In this document: piece by piece, positions 1 through 7,500 of the stretch
Position numbering within the stretch: the stretch's first letter is position 1
Layout of the letters: the number at the start of each line of letters is the position of its first letter
Assembly (NCBI GenBank): GCA_038213375.1
Contig: JBBQTB010000001.1
Location: 157,760 to 221,759, forward strand
Length of the DNA stretch: 64,000 nt
Source: JAAUTT01 sp038213375
GTDB lineage: Bacteria > Bacteroidota > Bacteroidia > Bacteroidales > JAAUTT01
Direction of reading: 5' to 3'
The notes under the pieces: generated by a model
The model's database searches: none
What the model saw: only the letters and a program-made list of their open reading frames with translations
What the model was told of the DNA's origin: nothing
Position numbers and translations under genes: made by a program

Positions 1-130
1 GCCTCTTTTAGTATATTTTAGTGTCATATCTAACATGAAGTCTGTGAATGATGATACTTATTTCTAAAGTTATGTAACATTCAGGGAGCTGAATAAATCA
101 CCTTTGTTGAATAAAATTATTCACAATTAA
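1..130 (+). repeat. Duplicated terminator-tail and promoter segment, copy 1
   Basis: This segment matches 1105-1225 almost base for base, apart from a roughly 10-bp insertion (about 11-20) and scattered changes. It begins inside the right arm of the GGCGACC-type terminator seen complete at 1083 and 2079. The tandem array of DUF3494/CsbD units therefore very probably continues to the left of the window. Confidence 0.85.
43..106 (+). promoter_or_regulatory. Regulon promoter site A (21-bp-period direct repeat plus -7 box)
   Basis: The 9-mers TGATGATAC (49-57) and TTATGTAAC (70-78) are separated by 12 bp, giving a 21-bp period. Twenty bases after the second is a -7-like box CACCTTTG (99-106). 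The same layout recurs at seven other loci in this window. It precedes the DUF3494 gene at 142. Direct repeats at this spacing that abut the -33 region suggest activator binding; the regulator is not proven. Confidence 0.7.
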
Positions 131-141
131 AAAATGAAAAA

Positions 142-885
142 ATGAAAACGATAAAACGATTTACAACTCTTGCATTAGTATCTGTTGTATTATTTGCAGG
201 GTGCAAAAAAAATGACACAACATCTTCCGAAACAAATCCAATTATTATACCAGTTCAAACTATTGTGCAACCTGCAGTACAACTTGCGGGAGCCTCTAAC
301 ATAGCGGTGCTTGCCGGATCCGCAATTACCAACACCGGAGCAACAATAATTACCGGTGACCTTGGTTTAAGTCCGGGGACTTCGATTGGTGGATTTCCTC
401 CGGGGATATTAATTGGTACTAAACACATCAATGATAATATAGCCACTCAGGCGAAACTTGATTTAACAACAGCCTATAATGATGTTGCCGGACGAACTTC
501 TACCGAGATAGTTACATTATCGGGAAATATAGGAGGACTTACACTTTCTCCAGGTCTTTATAAATCAACTTCGTCGCTAGCCATCTCATCTGGCGACCTT
601 ACGTTTGATGCAAAGGGAAATGCGGATGCCAACTTCATTATACAGATAGCATCATCACTCACAACTACATCGGGACGTAAAGTTATCCTCAGCGGAGGCG
701 CATTGGCTTCTAACATCTTTTGGCAAGTAGGTTCTTCTGCTACTTTTGGAACTACTTCTGTTTTTAAAGGAACGGTTTTAGCAATGCAATCCATTACTTT
801 TAATACTGGAGCAACACTTGATGGCAGAGCATTAACACGAACCGGTGGAATTACTATGGCTGGAAATACTATTGTGAAACAATAA
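142..885 (+). CDS. DUF3494 (ice-binding-like) lipoprotein
   Basis: Predicted secreted lipoprotein of 247 residues. Residues 1-21 form a lipoprotein signal peptide ending in the lipobox LFAGC, so Cys21 would be lipidated. A short Thr/Ser/Pro-rich linker precedes the DUF3494 domain (about 48-246), recognisable from TGDLGLSPGT, the AYNDVAGR block and the LSGGA..NIFWQVGSSATFG core. DUF3494 proteins form a discontinuous beta-solenoid; characterised members bind ice, but many are adhesin-like or uncharacterised, so antifreeze activity is inference. An ATG at 134 hits a stop after two codons, so 142 is the start. It is the first of three copies (next at 1236 and 2165) and is driven by regulon site A. 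Confidence 0.85.
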   Translation: MKTIKRFTTLALVSVVLFAGCKKNDTTSSETNPIIIPVQTIVQPAVQLAGASNIAVLAGSAITNTGATIITGDLGLSPGTSIGGFPPGILIGTKHINDNIATQAKLDLTTAYNDVAGRTSTEIVTLSGNIGGLTLSPGLYKSTSSLAISSGDLTFDAKGNADANFIIQIASSLTTTSGRKVILSGGALASNIFWQVGSSATFGTTSVFKGTVLAMQSITFNTGATLDGRALTRTGGITMAGNTIVKQ

Positions 886-1011
886 AGATGTGTGAATGAT
901 TTAAATTATAGCAAAAGTTGTGTAACACTTATTAATTTGGAAGTATTGAACTTTTGTTATATAATATGTACTTAACAATTTAAATTTAAACGAAATGGCA
1001 AATATAACAGA
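488..1011 (+). repeat. Long direct repeat, copy 1 (DUF3494 3' part through csbD start)
   Basis: The repeat runs from CCGGACGAACTTC inside the DUF3494 gene through its stop, regulon site B and the first codons of a csbD-like gene. The second copy is 2165-2688. The two differ by scattered substitutions and single-base indels, which indicates a segmental duplication some time ago. Confidence 0.85.
889..956 (+). promoter_or_regulatory. Regulon promoter site B
   Basis: The 9-mers TGATTTAAA (897-905) and TTGTGTAAC (918-926) have a 21-bp period. Twenty-one bases later comes a -7-like GAACTTTTG (948-956). It is the sister of site D, which drives the intact csbD gene. Here it drives only a 10-codon remnant followed by a terminator. 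Confidence 0.62.
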
Positions 1012-1027
1012 CTTCAGTAATTCTTGA
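995..1027 (+). pseudogene. csbD remnant (10 codons)
   Basis: The leader and first codons match the intact csbD-like gene at 2672 (MANIT here, MPNIT there). Similarity is lost after about 1011 and the frame stops at TGA 1025-1027. The promoter and leader are intact, so the region up to the terminator at 1083 is probably still transcribed. It could be a decayed gene, a leader peptide or a small RNA. Confidence 0.6.
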
Positions 1028-1082
1028 CAAAATTACTTTTTCAGAGCCATTATAAATTCTAGTCAATCAATTCTTTATTCAG

Positions 1083-1114
1083 AAAGAGGCGATCCCATTG
1101 GGTCGCCTCTTTTA
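1083..1114 (+). terminator. Intrinsic terminator
   Basis: A perfect-arm hairpin pairs AAAGAGGCGA with TCGCCTCTTT, with CCC/GGG closing the loop, and is followed by T residues. The same hairpin recurs at 2079-2111, and its right arm opens the window at 1-10. It ends each unit of the duplicated array. Confidence 0.85.
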
Positions 1115-1136
1115 GTGTCATATCTAAACTGAAATC

Positions 1137-1200
1137 TGTGAATGATGATACTTATTTCTAAAGTTATGTAACATTCCGGGGGCTGAATAAATCACCTTTG
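1137..1200 (+). promoter_or_regulatory. Regulon promoter site C
   Basis: TGATGATAC (1143-1151) and TTATGTAAC (1164-1172) have a 21-bp period. The -7-like CACCTTTG (1193-1200) follows after 20 bp. It is nearly identical to site A because the whole upstream region is duplicated (1-130 and 1105-1225). It precedes the DUF3494 gene at 1236. Confidence 0.7.
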
Positions 1201-1235
1201 TTGAATAAAATTATTCACAATTAAAAAATAAAAAA

Positions 1236-2057
1236 ATGATACTTAAAAATGTTTTATTAATTACTTCCATGCTATTGGCCGGATTAGTAACCGGATGCCA
1301 AAAAGATCTGAATACCAACTCATCTTCCATGACTTCCTCAGTTGAAAAATCAGCTGTTGTTTCAAATGGTACGTCATCATTAAAAAGTTCTGTAGCGACT
1401 CAGATACCACAGAGAGCTATAAACCTTGGGGTTGCGGGCAATTTTGTAATTCTATCAAAAACAGGAATTACCAGTGTTTATAAATCTACCATTACAGGGG
1501 ATATTGGTACAAGTCCCATTACCGGCGCAGCAATGGTTGTAAATTGTACAGAAGTTACAGGGTCGGTATACTCGGTAGATGCTGCAGGTCCAGCTTGCAA
1601 AATTACTAGTGCCACCATGTTAACCTCGGCCATAAGTGATATGCAAACCGCATACACTGATGCTGCCGGACGTTCTACACCTGATTACCTGAATTTGGGT
1701 GCCGGAAGTATTGGCGGCAAAACGCTTTTACCTGGCTTGTATAAATGGACAAGTTCTGTTATCATTCCTACGGATGTTACAATTGAGGGCAGTGCAGACG
1801 ATGTTTGGATATTTCAGGTTTCCGGAACCCTTTTTATGAGTTCAGCTGTAAGAGTTACCTTGACCGGTGGTGCACAAGCAAAGAATATTTACTGGCAGGT
1901 GGCAGGTGCCGTTACCTGCGGAACTACCAGTCATTTTGAAGGGAATATTTTAGGGCAGACAGGCATTAACTTGAAAACAGGTGCAACAATAAACGGTAGA
2001 ATGCTTGCGCAAACTGCTGTTACTCTTCAAATGAATACTGTTACACAACCACAATAA
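1236..2057 (+). CDS. DUF3494 (ice-binding-like) lipoprotein, paralogue 2
   Basis: Predicted lipoprotein of 273 residues. The signal peptide ends in LVTGC (Cys21), followed by a Ser-rich linker to about residue 60. The DUF3494 domain fills the rest, with the block AYTDAAGR, the GGKTLLPGLYKW motif and the GGAQAKNIYWQVAG core. It is clearly diverged from the copy at 142, so this duplication is older than the one producing the fragment at 2165, although the two promoter regions have stayed nearly identical. It lies between its own regulon promoter (site C) and a terminator at 2079, so it is a single-gene transcription unit. Ice binding is inferred from the family only; an envelope adhesion or protective role is equally possible. 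Confidence 0.85.
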   Translation: MILKNVLLITSMLLAGLVTGCQKDLNTNSSSMTSSVEKSAVVSNGTSSLKSSVATQIPQRAINLGVAGNFVILSKTGITSVYKSTITGDIGTSPITGAAMVVNCTEVTGSVYSVDAAGPACKITSATMLTSAISDMQTAYTDAAGRSTPDYLNLGAGSIGGKTLLPGLYKWTSSVIIPTDVTIEGSADDVWIFQVSGTLFMSSAVRVTLTGGAQAKNIYWQVAGAVTCGTTSHFEGNILGQTGINLKTGATINGRMLAQTAVTLQMNTVTQPQ

Positions 2058-2078
2058 ATTTTACAAAATCAATATCCC

Positions 2079-2111
2079 AAAGAGGCGATCCCATCGGGTC
2101 GCCTCTTTTTT
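2079..2111 (+). terminator. Intrinsic terminator
   Basis: The hairpin AAAGAGGCGA..TCGCCTCTTT is followed by a T run. It is a copy of the terminator at 1083 and lies 20 bp after the stop codon of the DUF3494 gene. Confidence 0.85.
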
Positions 2112-2164
2112 ATGAATTAAATTGATAACTGCGCCGCCAGAAGCGGAAAATAAAAAAATAAAAA

Positions 2165-2563
2165 CCGGACGAACTTCTACCGAGATAGTTACATTATCGG
2201 GAAATATAGGAGGACTTACACTTTCTCCACGTCTTTATAAATCAACTTCGTCGCTGGCCATCTCATCTGGCGACCTTACGTTTGATGCAAAGGGAAATGC
2301 GGATGCTAACTTCATTATACAGATAGCATATTCACTCATAACTACATCGGGATGTAAAGTTATTCTCAAAGGAAGCGTTTTGGTATCTAACATCTTTTGG
2401 CAAGTAGGTTCTTCTGCTACTTTTTGGAACGACATCTGTTTTTAAAGGAACGGTTTTTGCAATGCAATCCATCACTTTTAATACTAGGGCTACACTTGAT
2501 GGCAGAGCATTAACAAGAACCGCTGCTATTACAATGGCTGGAAATACTATTGTGAAACAATAA
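2165..2563 (+). pseudogene. DUF3494 gene fragment, 5'-truncated and frameshifted
   Basis: This is a copy of the last 400 bp of the gene at 142, starting abruptly at CCGGACGAACTTC with no signal peptide or promoter. One extra T near 2423 (five Ts where the intact gene has four) shifts the frame. The rest, to the matching ...GTGAAACAATAA end at 2563, is readable only in another frame. A short frame running 2122-2445 has no plausible start or export signal. The fragment is followed directly by the intact promoter and csbD gene, so it marks the left part of a segmental duplication. Confidence 0.88.
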
Positions 2564-2566
2564 AAA

Positions 2567-2633
2567 TGTGTGAATGATGTAAATTATAACAAAAGTTGTG
2601 TAACACTTATTAATTTAGAAGTGTTCAACTTTG
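2567..2633 (+). promoter_or_regulatory. Regulon promoter site D
   Basis: TGATGTAAA (2575-2583) and TTGTGTAAC (2596-2604) have a 21-bp period. The -7-like CAACTTTG (2626-2633) follows after 21 bp. It drives the csbD-like gene at 2672. Confidence 0.7.
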
Positions 2634-2671
2634 TTATATAATATGTACTTAACAATTTAAAATTAAACGAA

Positions 2672-2860
2672 ATGCCAAATATAACTGAACTTAAGGGAAA
2701 CTGGAATGAACAAAAAGGCAAACTCAAAAAGAAATTTGCAATACTTACAGAAAATAATTTAATGTATGATGAAGGCAAGAAAGACGAAATGCTTGGAAAA
2801 TTACAAATTAAATTGGGAAAGACCAAAGATCAATTGCATGATATATTAGGAGCGTTTTAA
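2672..2860 (+). CDS. CsbD-like stress protein
   Basis: Small soluble protein of 62 residues with the CsbD-family pattern: LKGNWNEQKGKLKKKF near the N-terminus, then an acidic/basic helical segment ending LGKTKDQLHDIL. CsbD proteins are induced by general stress (for example the sigma-B regulon in Bacillus), but their molecular role is unknown. It is monocistronic, between regulon promoter D and the terminator at 2875. A second family member lies at 20040, also behind a regulon site, and a decayed start lies at 995. The start is fixed by the conserved MPNIT/MANIT duplication. Confidence 0.82.
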   Translation: MPNITELKGNWNEQKGKLKKKFAILTENNLMYDEGKKDEMLGKLQIKLGKTKDQLHDILGAF

Positions 2861-2874
2861 CTACAATTTAATAT

Positions 2875-2917
2875 AAAAAGTCACCATTTAACGGTATACG
2901 TTAATGGGGACTTTTTT
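2875..2917 (+). terminator. Intrinsic terminator after csbD
   Basis: A long hairpin pairs AAAAAGTC with GACTTTTT and CCATTTAACG with CGTTAATGG around a GTATA loop, followed by T residues. An ATG at 2904 that would extend the next gene lies inside this hairpin, which argues for the downstream start at 2946. Confidence 0.8.
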
Positions 2918-2945
2918 AAAATTATTCTGTTTTGTAAGTTTTACC

Positions 2946-3791
2946 ATGAAAAAAATTACGTCAGTTAGAAAAGTAATCCCAAACTTAAAGGATTTAACTC
3001 AGCAAACAATAAGGCTAAGCGAAAAAACTCTTCAAAAAACCGAGAATGCAGCTAATTTTTTAACAGATATTGCGGATGTTTTTATATTTATATCGATCAC
3101 GATTAAGGCTACGTTTTCCCGCGATTTTGAATTCAAAGAATTTTTACGGCAATGTTTTCAAATTGGGTATAAGTCGTTACCTCTAATATCAGTCACAGGA
3201 ACCATAATGGGCTTGGTTCTTACGATTCAATCTCGCCCTGTACTGGTTAATTTTGGTGCAGTATCAATGCTTCCCGGTATGGTAGCAGTGTCTCTGATTA
3301 GAGAAATGGGTCCTGTTATAACGGCTTTGATATGTGCCGGAAAAATTGGTTCGGGAATGGGAGCAGAATTAGGTTCTATGAAAGTGACCGAACAAATTGA
3401 TGCCATGGAAGTATCTTCCACTAACCCTATTCGGTTTTTGGTTGTTACAAGAGTATTAGCAGCAACACTAATGATACCAATACTAGTTATATATGCTGAT
3501 GGTCTTGGCATTTTAGGAAGTTGGGCTGGCGCAAATTTAAAAGGTGATGTAACATTTGGTTTGTTTTTTTCGCAGGCATTTAGACATGTTGCCTTTATTG
3601 ATTTTTTACCAGCTGTTGTTAAATCGTTCTTCTTTGGAGCGGTAATTGGTTTAATAGGATGTTATAAAGGTTATACGGCGGGGCGTGGGACAGAAAGTGT
3701 GGGTATTGCAGCTAATTCAGCCGTGGTGTTAGCCTCTCTGCTAGTGTTGATTACAGATATGATTGCAGTGCAAATAACCGATATGCTTTAG
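2946..3791 (+). CDS. mlaE: MlaE-type ABC transporter permease
   Basis: Inner-membrane permease of the MlaE/YrbE family, which moves phospholipids between the membranes to keep the outer membrane asymmetric. The 281-residue product has a charged N-terminal helix, then five or so hydrophobic segments. The family pattern is clear: LISVTGTIMGLVLTIQ, then the conserved REMGPVITALICAGKIGSGMG loop and the EQIDAMEV motif that docks on the ATPase. The start at 2946 is chosen over 2904 because the latter lies in the upstream terminator. mlaF (31 bp away) and mlaD follow on the same strand. No MlaA, MlaB or MlaC homologue lies nearby. Confidence 0.9.
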   Translation: MKKITSVRKVIPNLKDLTQQTIRLSEKTLQKTENAANFLTDIADVFIFISITIKATFSRDFEFKEFLRQCFQIGYKSLPLISVTGTIMGLVLTIQSRPVLVNFGAVSMLPGMVAVSLIREMGPVITALICAGKIGSGMGAELGSMKVTEQIDAMEVSSTNPIRFLVVTRVLAATLMIPILVIYADGLGILGSWAGANLKGDVTFGLFFSQAFRHVAFIDFLPAVVKSFFFGAVIGLIGCYKGYTAGRGTESVGIAANSAVVLASLLVLITDMIAVQITDML

Positions 3792-3822
3792 AAAAGTTGT
3801 AAGTAGAATACAAAATTTAAAA

Positions 3823-4602
3823 ATGATGAATGATACCAAACCAATAACTATTTCTGCAACCAAGACAAGGAGCAATGACCCGGTTATTGAAATAATTAAC
3901 CTTAAAAAATCATTTGGCAAACAAGAAGTATTAAAAAACATGTCGTTACAACTTTTTAACGGCGAAAATCTTGTAGTGCTTGGCAAATCAGGCACTGGAA
4001 AATCCGTTTTGATTAAATGTATTGTTCGTTTATTAAATCCCGATGAAGGAAAAATAATTGTACTTGGGGAAGATATGAATACATTAGATACTAATGGTTT
4101 AGGTGAGTTGAGAAAAAAAATTGGTTTTCTTTTTCAGAGTGGCGCTTTGTATGATTCCATGACCGTAAAACAAAACCTGGAATTTCCTTTGCGAAGAATA
4201 AAAAAGAACCTTACTCAAAAAGAAATAGACGAAAAAGTAAAGGAAGCATTGGAAAATGTGGGCTTATCTGATACCATAAATAAAATGCCATCGCAACTAT
4301 CTGGCGGAATGCGTAAGAGGATAAGCCTTGCACGTACCATTGTTGTTGACCCGTTGATTATGCTGTATGATGAACCTACTACAGGGCTTGACCCGATTAC
4401 ATCAGATGAAATAAGCATGCTTATAAATGATGTTCAAAAAAAATATAAAACTTCTTCTATTATCATCACACATGATATAGAATGTGCACGTTCTACAGCA
4501 AACCGGGTTATTATGTTACAAGGGGGTGAAGTATATCAGGAAGGGAAATTAGAAAAGTTTGAAAAGTCAACAGACCCAATCATTAAATCTTTCTTTAAAT
4601 AG
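3823..4602 (+). CDS. mlaF: MlaF-type ABC transporter ATPase
   Basis: Cytoplasmic ATPase that powers the MlaE permease. The 259-residue product has Walker A GKSGTGKS (54-61), the signature LSGGMRKR, Walker B IMLYDEP followed by TTGLDP, and a switch His in ITHDIE. The LSGGM signature with Met is typical of the MlaF/Mkl subgroup. Two adjacent ATGs (3823 and 3826) could both serve as start. The N-terminal 20 residues precede the ABC fold and are not conserved. It lies in the middle of the mlaEFD cluster, 31 bp after mlaE and 45 bp before mlaD. Confidence 0.92.
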   Translation: MMNDTKPITISATKTRSNDPVIEIINLKKSFGKQEVLKNMSLQLFNGENLVVLGKSGTGKSVLIKCIVRLLNPDEGKIIVLGEDMNTLDTNGLGELRKKIGFLFQSGALYDSMTVKQNLEFPLRRIKKNLTQKEIDEKVKEALENVGLSDTINKMPSQLSGGMRKRISLARTIVVDPLIMLYDEPTTGLDPITSDEISMLINDVQKKYKTSSIIITHDIECARSTANRVIMLQGGEVYQEGKLEKFEKSTDPIIKSFFK

Positions 4603-4647
4603 ATCGATATTCTTAATACTACATATTTATTACTTAATATTTCAAAA

Positions 4648-5391
4648 ATGGATACTCAATCACAAAAATTTAAAGTACGATTAGGTCTTTTTGTGGCAGG
4701 TGGTATGGCACTGTTTATCATTGCCATTCTAATCATCGGGAAACAAAAAAATTTATTTAATCCCGTTTTTAAACTCTCTTGCACCTTTTATAAAGTAAGC
4801 GGTTTGCAAGTCGGAAATAATATTCGATTCTCAGGAATTAATGTTGGTACAATCGACGATATCAACATTATTAACGATTCTACTGTTAAAGTAGATATGT
4901 CAATTAGAAAAGAAGTGAAGCAGTTTATTAAATCGGACAGTAAAGTGACAATAGGGTCTGCAGGTCTTATTGGAGATAAACTTTTAGTAATTACTCAAGG
5001 AAGCTCCGGTGCGCCTCCTGCAAAAGAGGGCCAACAGCTTTTATCATCTGAACCTGTAGAAATAGATGCCATTATGGCAAGTTTGCTGATAACTGCTGGT
5101 AATGTCGAAATTATTTCGCAACAATTTGCCGAGATTATGATTAAAATAAACAAAGGAAAAGGAACACTTGGCCGGTTAATTCAGGACACTACCATTGCAC
5201 AAAATTTTAATCAGACCATGCTTAACCTTAAAAAAAGTTCAAAAGGCTTAGATGAAAATATGGAAGCCGCCAAACATAATTTCTTGTTGAAAGGCTATTT
5301 TAATAAAAGGGCAAAAGCTGCAGAAAAAAAGAAGGAGGATGCAGAAAAAAAGAGGTTAGAAGAACAAAAATTAATTGATACAAAAAAATAA
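4648..5391 (+). CDS. mlaD: MlaD-type MCE domain protein
   Basis: Substrate-binding component of the lipid transporter, anchored in the inner membrane by one helix (residues about 12-30, GLFVAGGMALFIIAILIIG) with the MCE domain in the periplasm (about 37-115, including FYKVSGLQVGNNIRFSGINV and GSAGLIGDKLL). MCE proteins form hexameric rings around a lipid channel. The C-terminal 50 residues are highly charged (repeated EKKK/AEKK) and likely helical. At 247 residues it is longer than Enterobacteria MlaD because of this tail, which is usual in Bacteroidota. It is the third gene of the mlaEFD cluster. Confidence 0.88.
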   Translation: MDTQSQKFKVRLGLFVAGGMALFIIAILIIGKQKNLFNPVFKLSCTFYKVSGLQVGNNIRFSGINVGTIDDINIINDSTVKVDMSIRKEVKQFIKSDSKVTIGSAGLIGDKLLVITQGSSGAPPAKEGQQLLSSEPVEIDAIMASLLITAGNVEIISQQFAEIMIKINKGKGTLGRLIQDTTIAQNFNQTMLNLKKSSKGLDENMEAAKHNFLLKGYFNKRAKAAEKKKEDAEKKRLEEQKLIDTKK

Positions 5392-5499
5392 TTAAAATAA
5401 CTATTATTTACCACATGGTACTGCGTCGTTTATATCCTATGAGACTATGAAGTGTTTTAAGTTCTCAACCTGTTTAAAGCTTTATTATTCACCTTTTTA

Positions 5500-7386
5500 G
5501 TGAGACCGCTAATGCTAAGTGTCTATGTGGCTTGTAATCATTTAAATACAGCTGGACAAGTGGTTATAAAATGTTTTATTATATTTATTATTTTATTTTT
5601 AACATGCGAATTTGGATTTGGTCAACCTCCTCCAGCCAAAACAGATTCAACAAAATTTTATAAGAATATTGAATCCTATTCAAAACGTTCAAAGTTTATG
5701 AAGTTTGCATACAGTTTGATTTTTAAACCTGTTGATGCTAGCCCACCCAATAAAAAAGTAAACAAGAAACTGTTAAAAAAACAAAATATCGACTTTGAAG
5801 GAAAAACTATAAGACATATTAATATTGAAACGTTAGCCCCCTTTGGTTATTCAATAACCGACGCTACTGCAGTGCCTAAAGATTTTTTTTCTAATATCGG
5901 AAATAAGTTGCATGTTAAAACACAACATATAACAATTAGAAACCTTTTACTTATTCGTGAAAATCAATCATTTGATTCGTTGCTTGTTAAAGAATCTGAA
6001 AGATTAATACGCAGAAGTGGGTATGTTCGTGATGTTTCATTTTTTGTTAAATCAACTTCAAAAAAATCCGACTCTGTTGATATTGTCATTCGAGAATTAG
6101 ATAATTGGAGTATTATTCCTAAAATGGATGCTTCCACTTCTCACCTCAAAATTAATTTAAATGATAAAAACTTTATAGGGTTGGGGCATGAATCTCAAAA
6201 TGAGTTTTCCTGGTATACTAGTACCGGGAATTTTGCGTATAATGCAAGTTACATTATCCCCAATTTCCGCAATACTTTTGTTAACTCAACAATACATATT
6301 GACAAGGACCAATTGGGCAATTCTAGCAGAAATTTTGCTGTCGACCGTCCGTTTTTTTCACCTTTTGCAAAATGGGCGGCAGGTGTGAATTTTACACATC
6401 AATTTCGAAATGACTACATTCACGTCAACGATACGCTTATAGAACCACAAAGATTTAAATTTAATTCACAAGATTATTGGGTAGGAAACGCTATCAGGAT
6501 ATTCAAAGGCAATACAGAAAATCATCGTACAACCAATTTTATTTCGGCCTTTCGTTTTTTAAGGATTCGCTATCTCGAAAGACCAATTGAAATATATGAC
6601 CCACAACATTTTTATGGTAATGAAAACTTTTACATGGTAAGCTTAGGAATCTCCGCAAGGAAATATGTTCAGGATAATTATATTTTTAATTATGGTATTA
6701 CAGAAGATGTTCCTATTGGAAAGGTCTATAGTCTGACTGGTGGATATCAAATAAAAAATAATTCAGAACGGCTATATTTAGGCATGCGGTTTTCCTTTGG
6801 CAATTATAATGATTGGGGTTACCTGAGTTCCAACTTTGAATACGGAACTTTCTTTCGTACTTCACATACAGAACAGGGTGTATTTACCATAGGAGTAAAT
6901 TATTTTACCGGATTATTTGAAATCGGTGACTGGAAATTCCGACAATTTATAAAACCTCAGCTTACTATTGGCTTAAATCGGTTCTATTATGATAGCTTAA
7001 CTTTGAGAAATGGTTATGGTCTTATAGGATTTAACAGCGTTGCATTGACTGGTACAAAACGTTTATTATTTACATTACAAACACAATCGTATGCCCCATG
7101 GAATTTTATAGGATTTCGATTTGGCCCCTACTTTATTTATTCTCTTGGCATGCTTGGCGATGAAGCATCAGGATTTAAAAAAAGCAGAGTATATTCACAA
7201 ATAGGTCTGGGAGTTCTAATAAAAAATGAAAAATTGGTATTTAATACATTCCAAATTTCTATTGCATTCTATCCTTTAATCCCCGGGAGTGGAAAAAATA
7301 TTTTAAAAATTAATCCATTTAGAACAACCGATTTTGGCTTTCGCGATTTTGAAATTGGAAAGCCGGCAACGGTACTATTTCAATAA
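5500..7386 (+). CDS. Outer membrane beta-barrel protein with POTRA-like N-terminus (Omp85-like)
   Basis: Large exported protein (up to 628 residues) with a hydrophobic signal segment around residues 24-43 ending FGFGQ. Residues about 95-205 look like POTRA-type repeats (GKTIRHINIETL, a paired LIRENQSFDSLLVKESERLIR block, then YVRDVSFFVK). The remainder is rich in alternating aromatic/polar strands ending in VLFQ, as expected of a barrel. The FIGLGH segment near 225 resembles the start of Omp85/TamA barrels. The start is uncertain: GTG 5500, ATG 5512 or a GTG near 5561. It sits 109 bp after mlaD, so it may be the outer-membrane partner of the Mla system; that link is inferred from position only. 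Confidence 0.6.
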   Translation: MRPLMLSVYVACNHLNTAGQVVIKCFIIFIILFLTCEFGFGQPPPAKTDSTKFYKNIESYSKRSKFMKFAYSLIFKPVDASPPNKKVNKKLLKKQNIDFEGKTIRHINIETLAPFGYSITDATAVPKDFFSNIGNKLHVKTQHITIRNLLLIRENQSFDSLLVKESERLIRRSGYVRDVSFFVKSTSKKSDSVDIVIRELDNWSIIPKMDASTSHLKINLNDKNFIGLGHESQNEFSWYTSTGNFAYNASYIIPNFRNTFVNSTIHIDKDQLGNSSRNFAVDRPFFSPFAKWAAGVNFTHQFRNDYIHVNDTLIEPQRFKFNSQDYWVGNAIRIFKGNTENHRTTNFISAFRFLRIRYLERPIEIYDPQHFYGNENFYMVSLGISARKYVQDNYIFNYGITEDVPIGKVYSLTGGYQIKNNSERLYLGMRFSFGNYNDWGYLSSNFEYGTFFRTSHTEQGVFTIGVNYFTGLFEIGDWKFRQFIKPQLTIGLNRFYYDSLTLRNGYGLIGFNSVALTGTKRLLFTLQTQSYAPWNFIGFRFGPYFIYSLGMLGDEASGFKKSRVYSQIGLGVLIKNEKLVFNTFQISIAFYPLIPGSGKNILKINPFRTTDFGFRDFEIGKPATVLFQ

Positions 7387-7500
7387 TGGAAATAAGCAGT
7401 ATTTGTTTTTTAAATAGGTATTTAGGTTGAGTTTAGGTGAGTTATAAACAAATTCCAATTGCCCTGAAAAATAAATTACAACTAAAAACTTACAACTTAT

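Larger units (their letters stand above)
2165..2688 (+). repeat. Long direct repeat, copy 2
   Basis: Second copy of 488-1011. It includes the DUF3494 fragment, regulon site D and the first codons of csbD. The left junction lies directly after a short AT-rich stretch that follows the terminator at 2079. Confidence 0.85.

Noticed and set aside
2122..2445. Open frame read as an independent short gene
   Set aside because: It is a 5'-truncated, frameshifted copy of the DUF3494 gene at 142, with no promoter or signal peptide.
2904..2945. Upstream ATG extending mlaE by 14 residues
   Set aside because: It lies inside the csbD terminator hairpin, and the added residues do not resemble MlaE N-termini.
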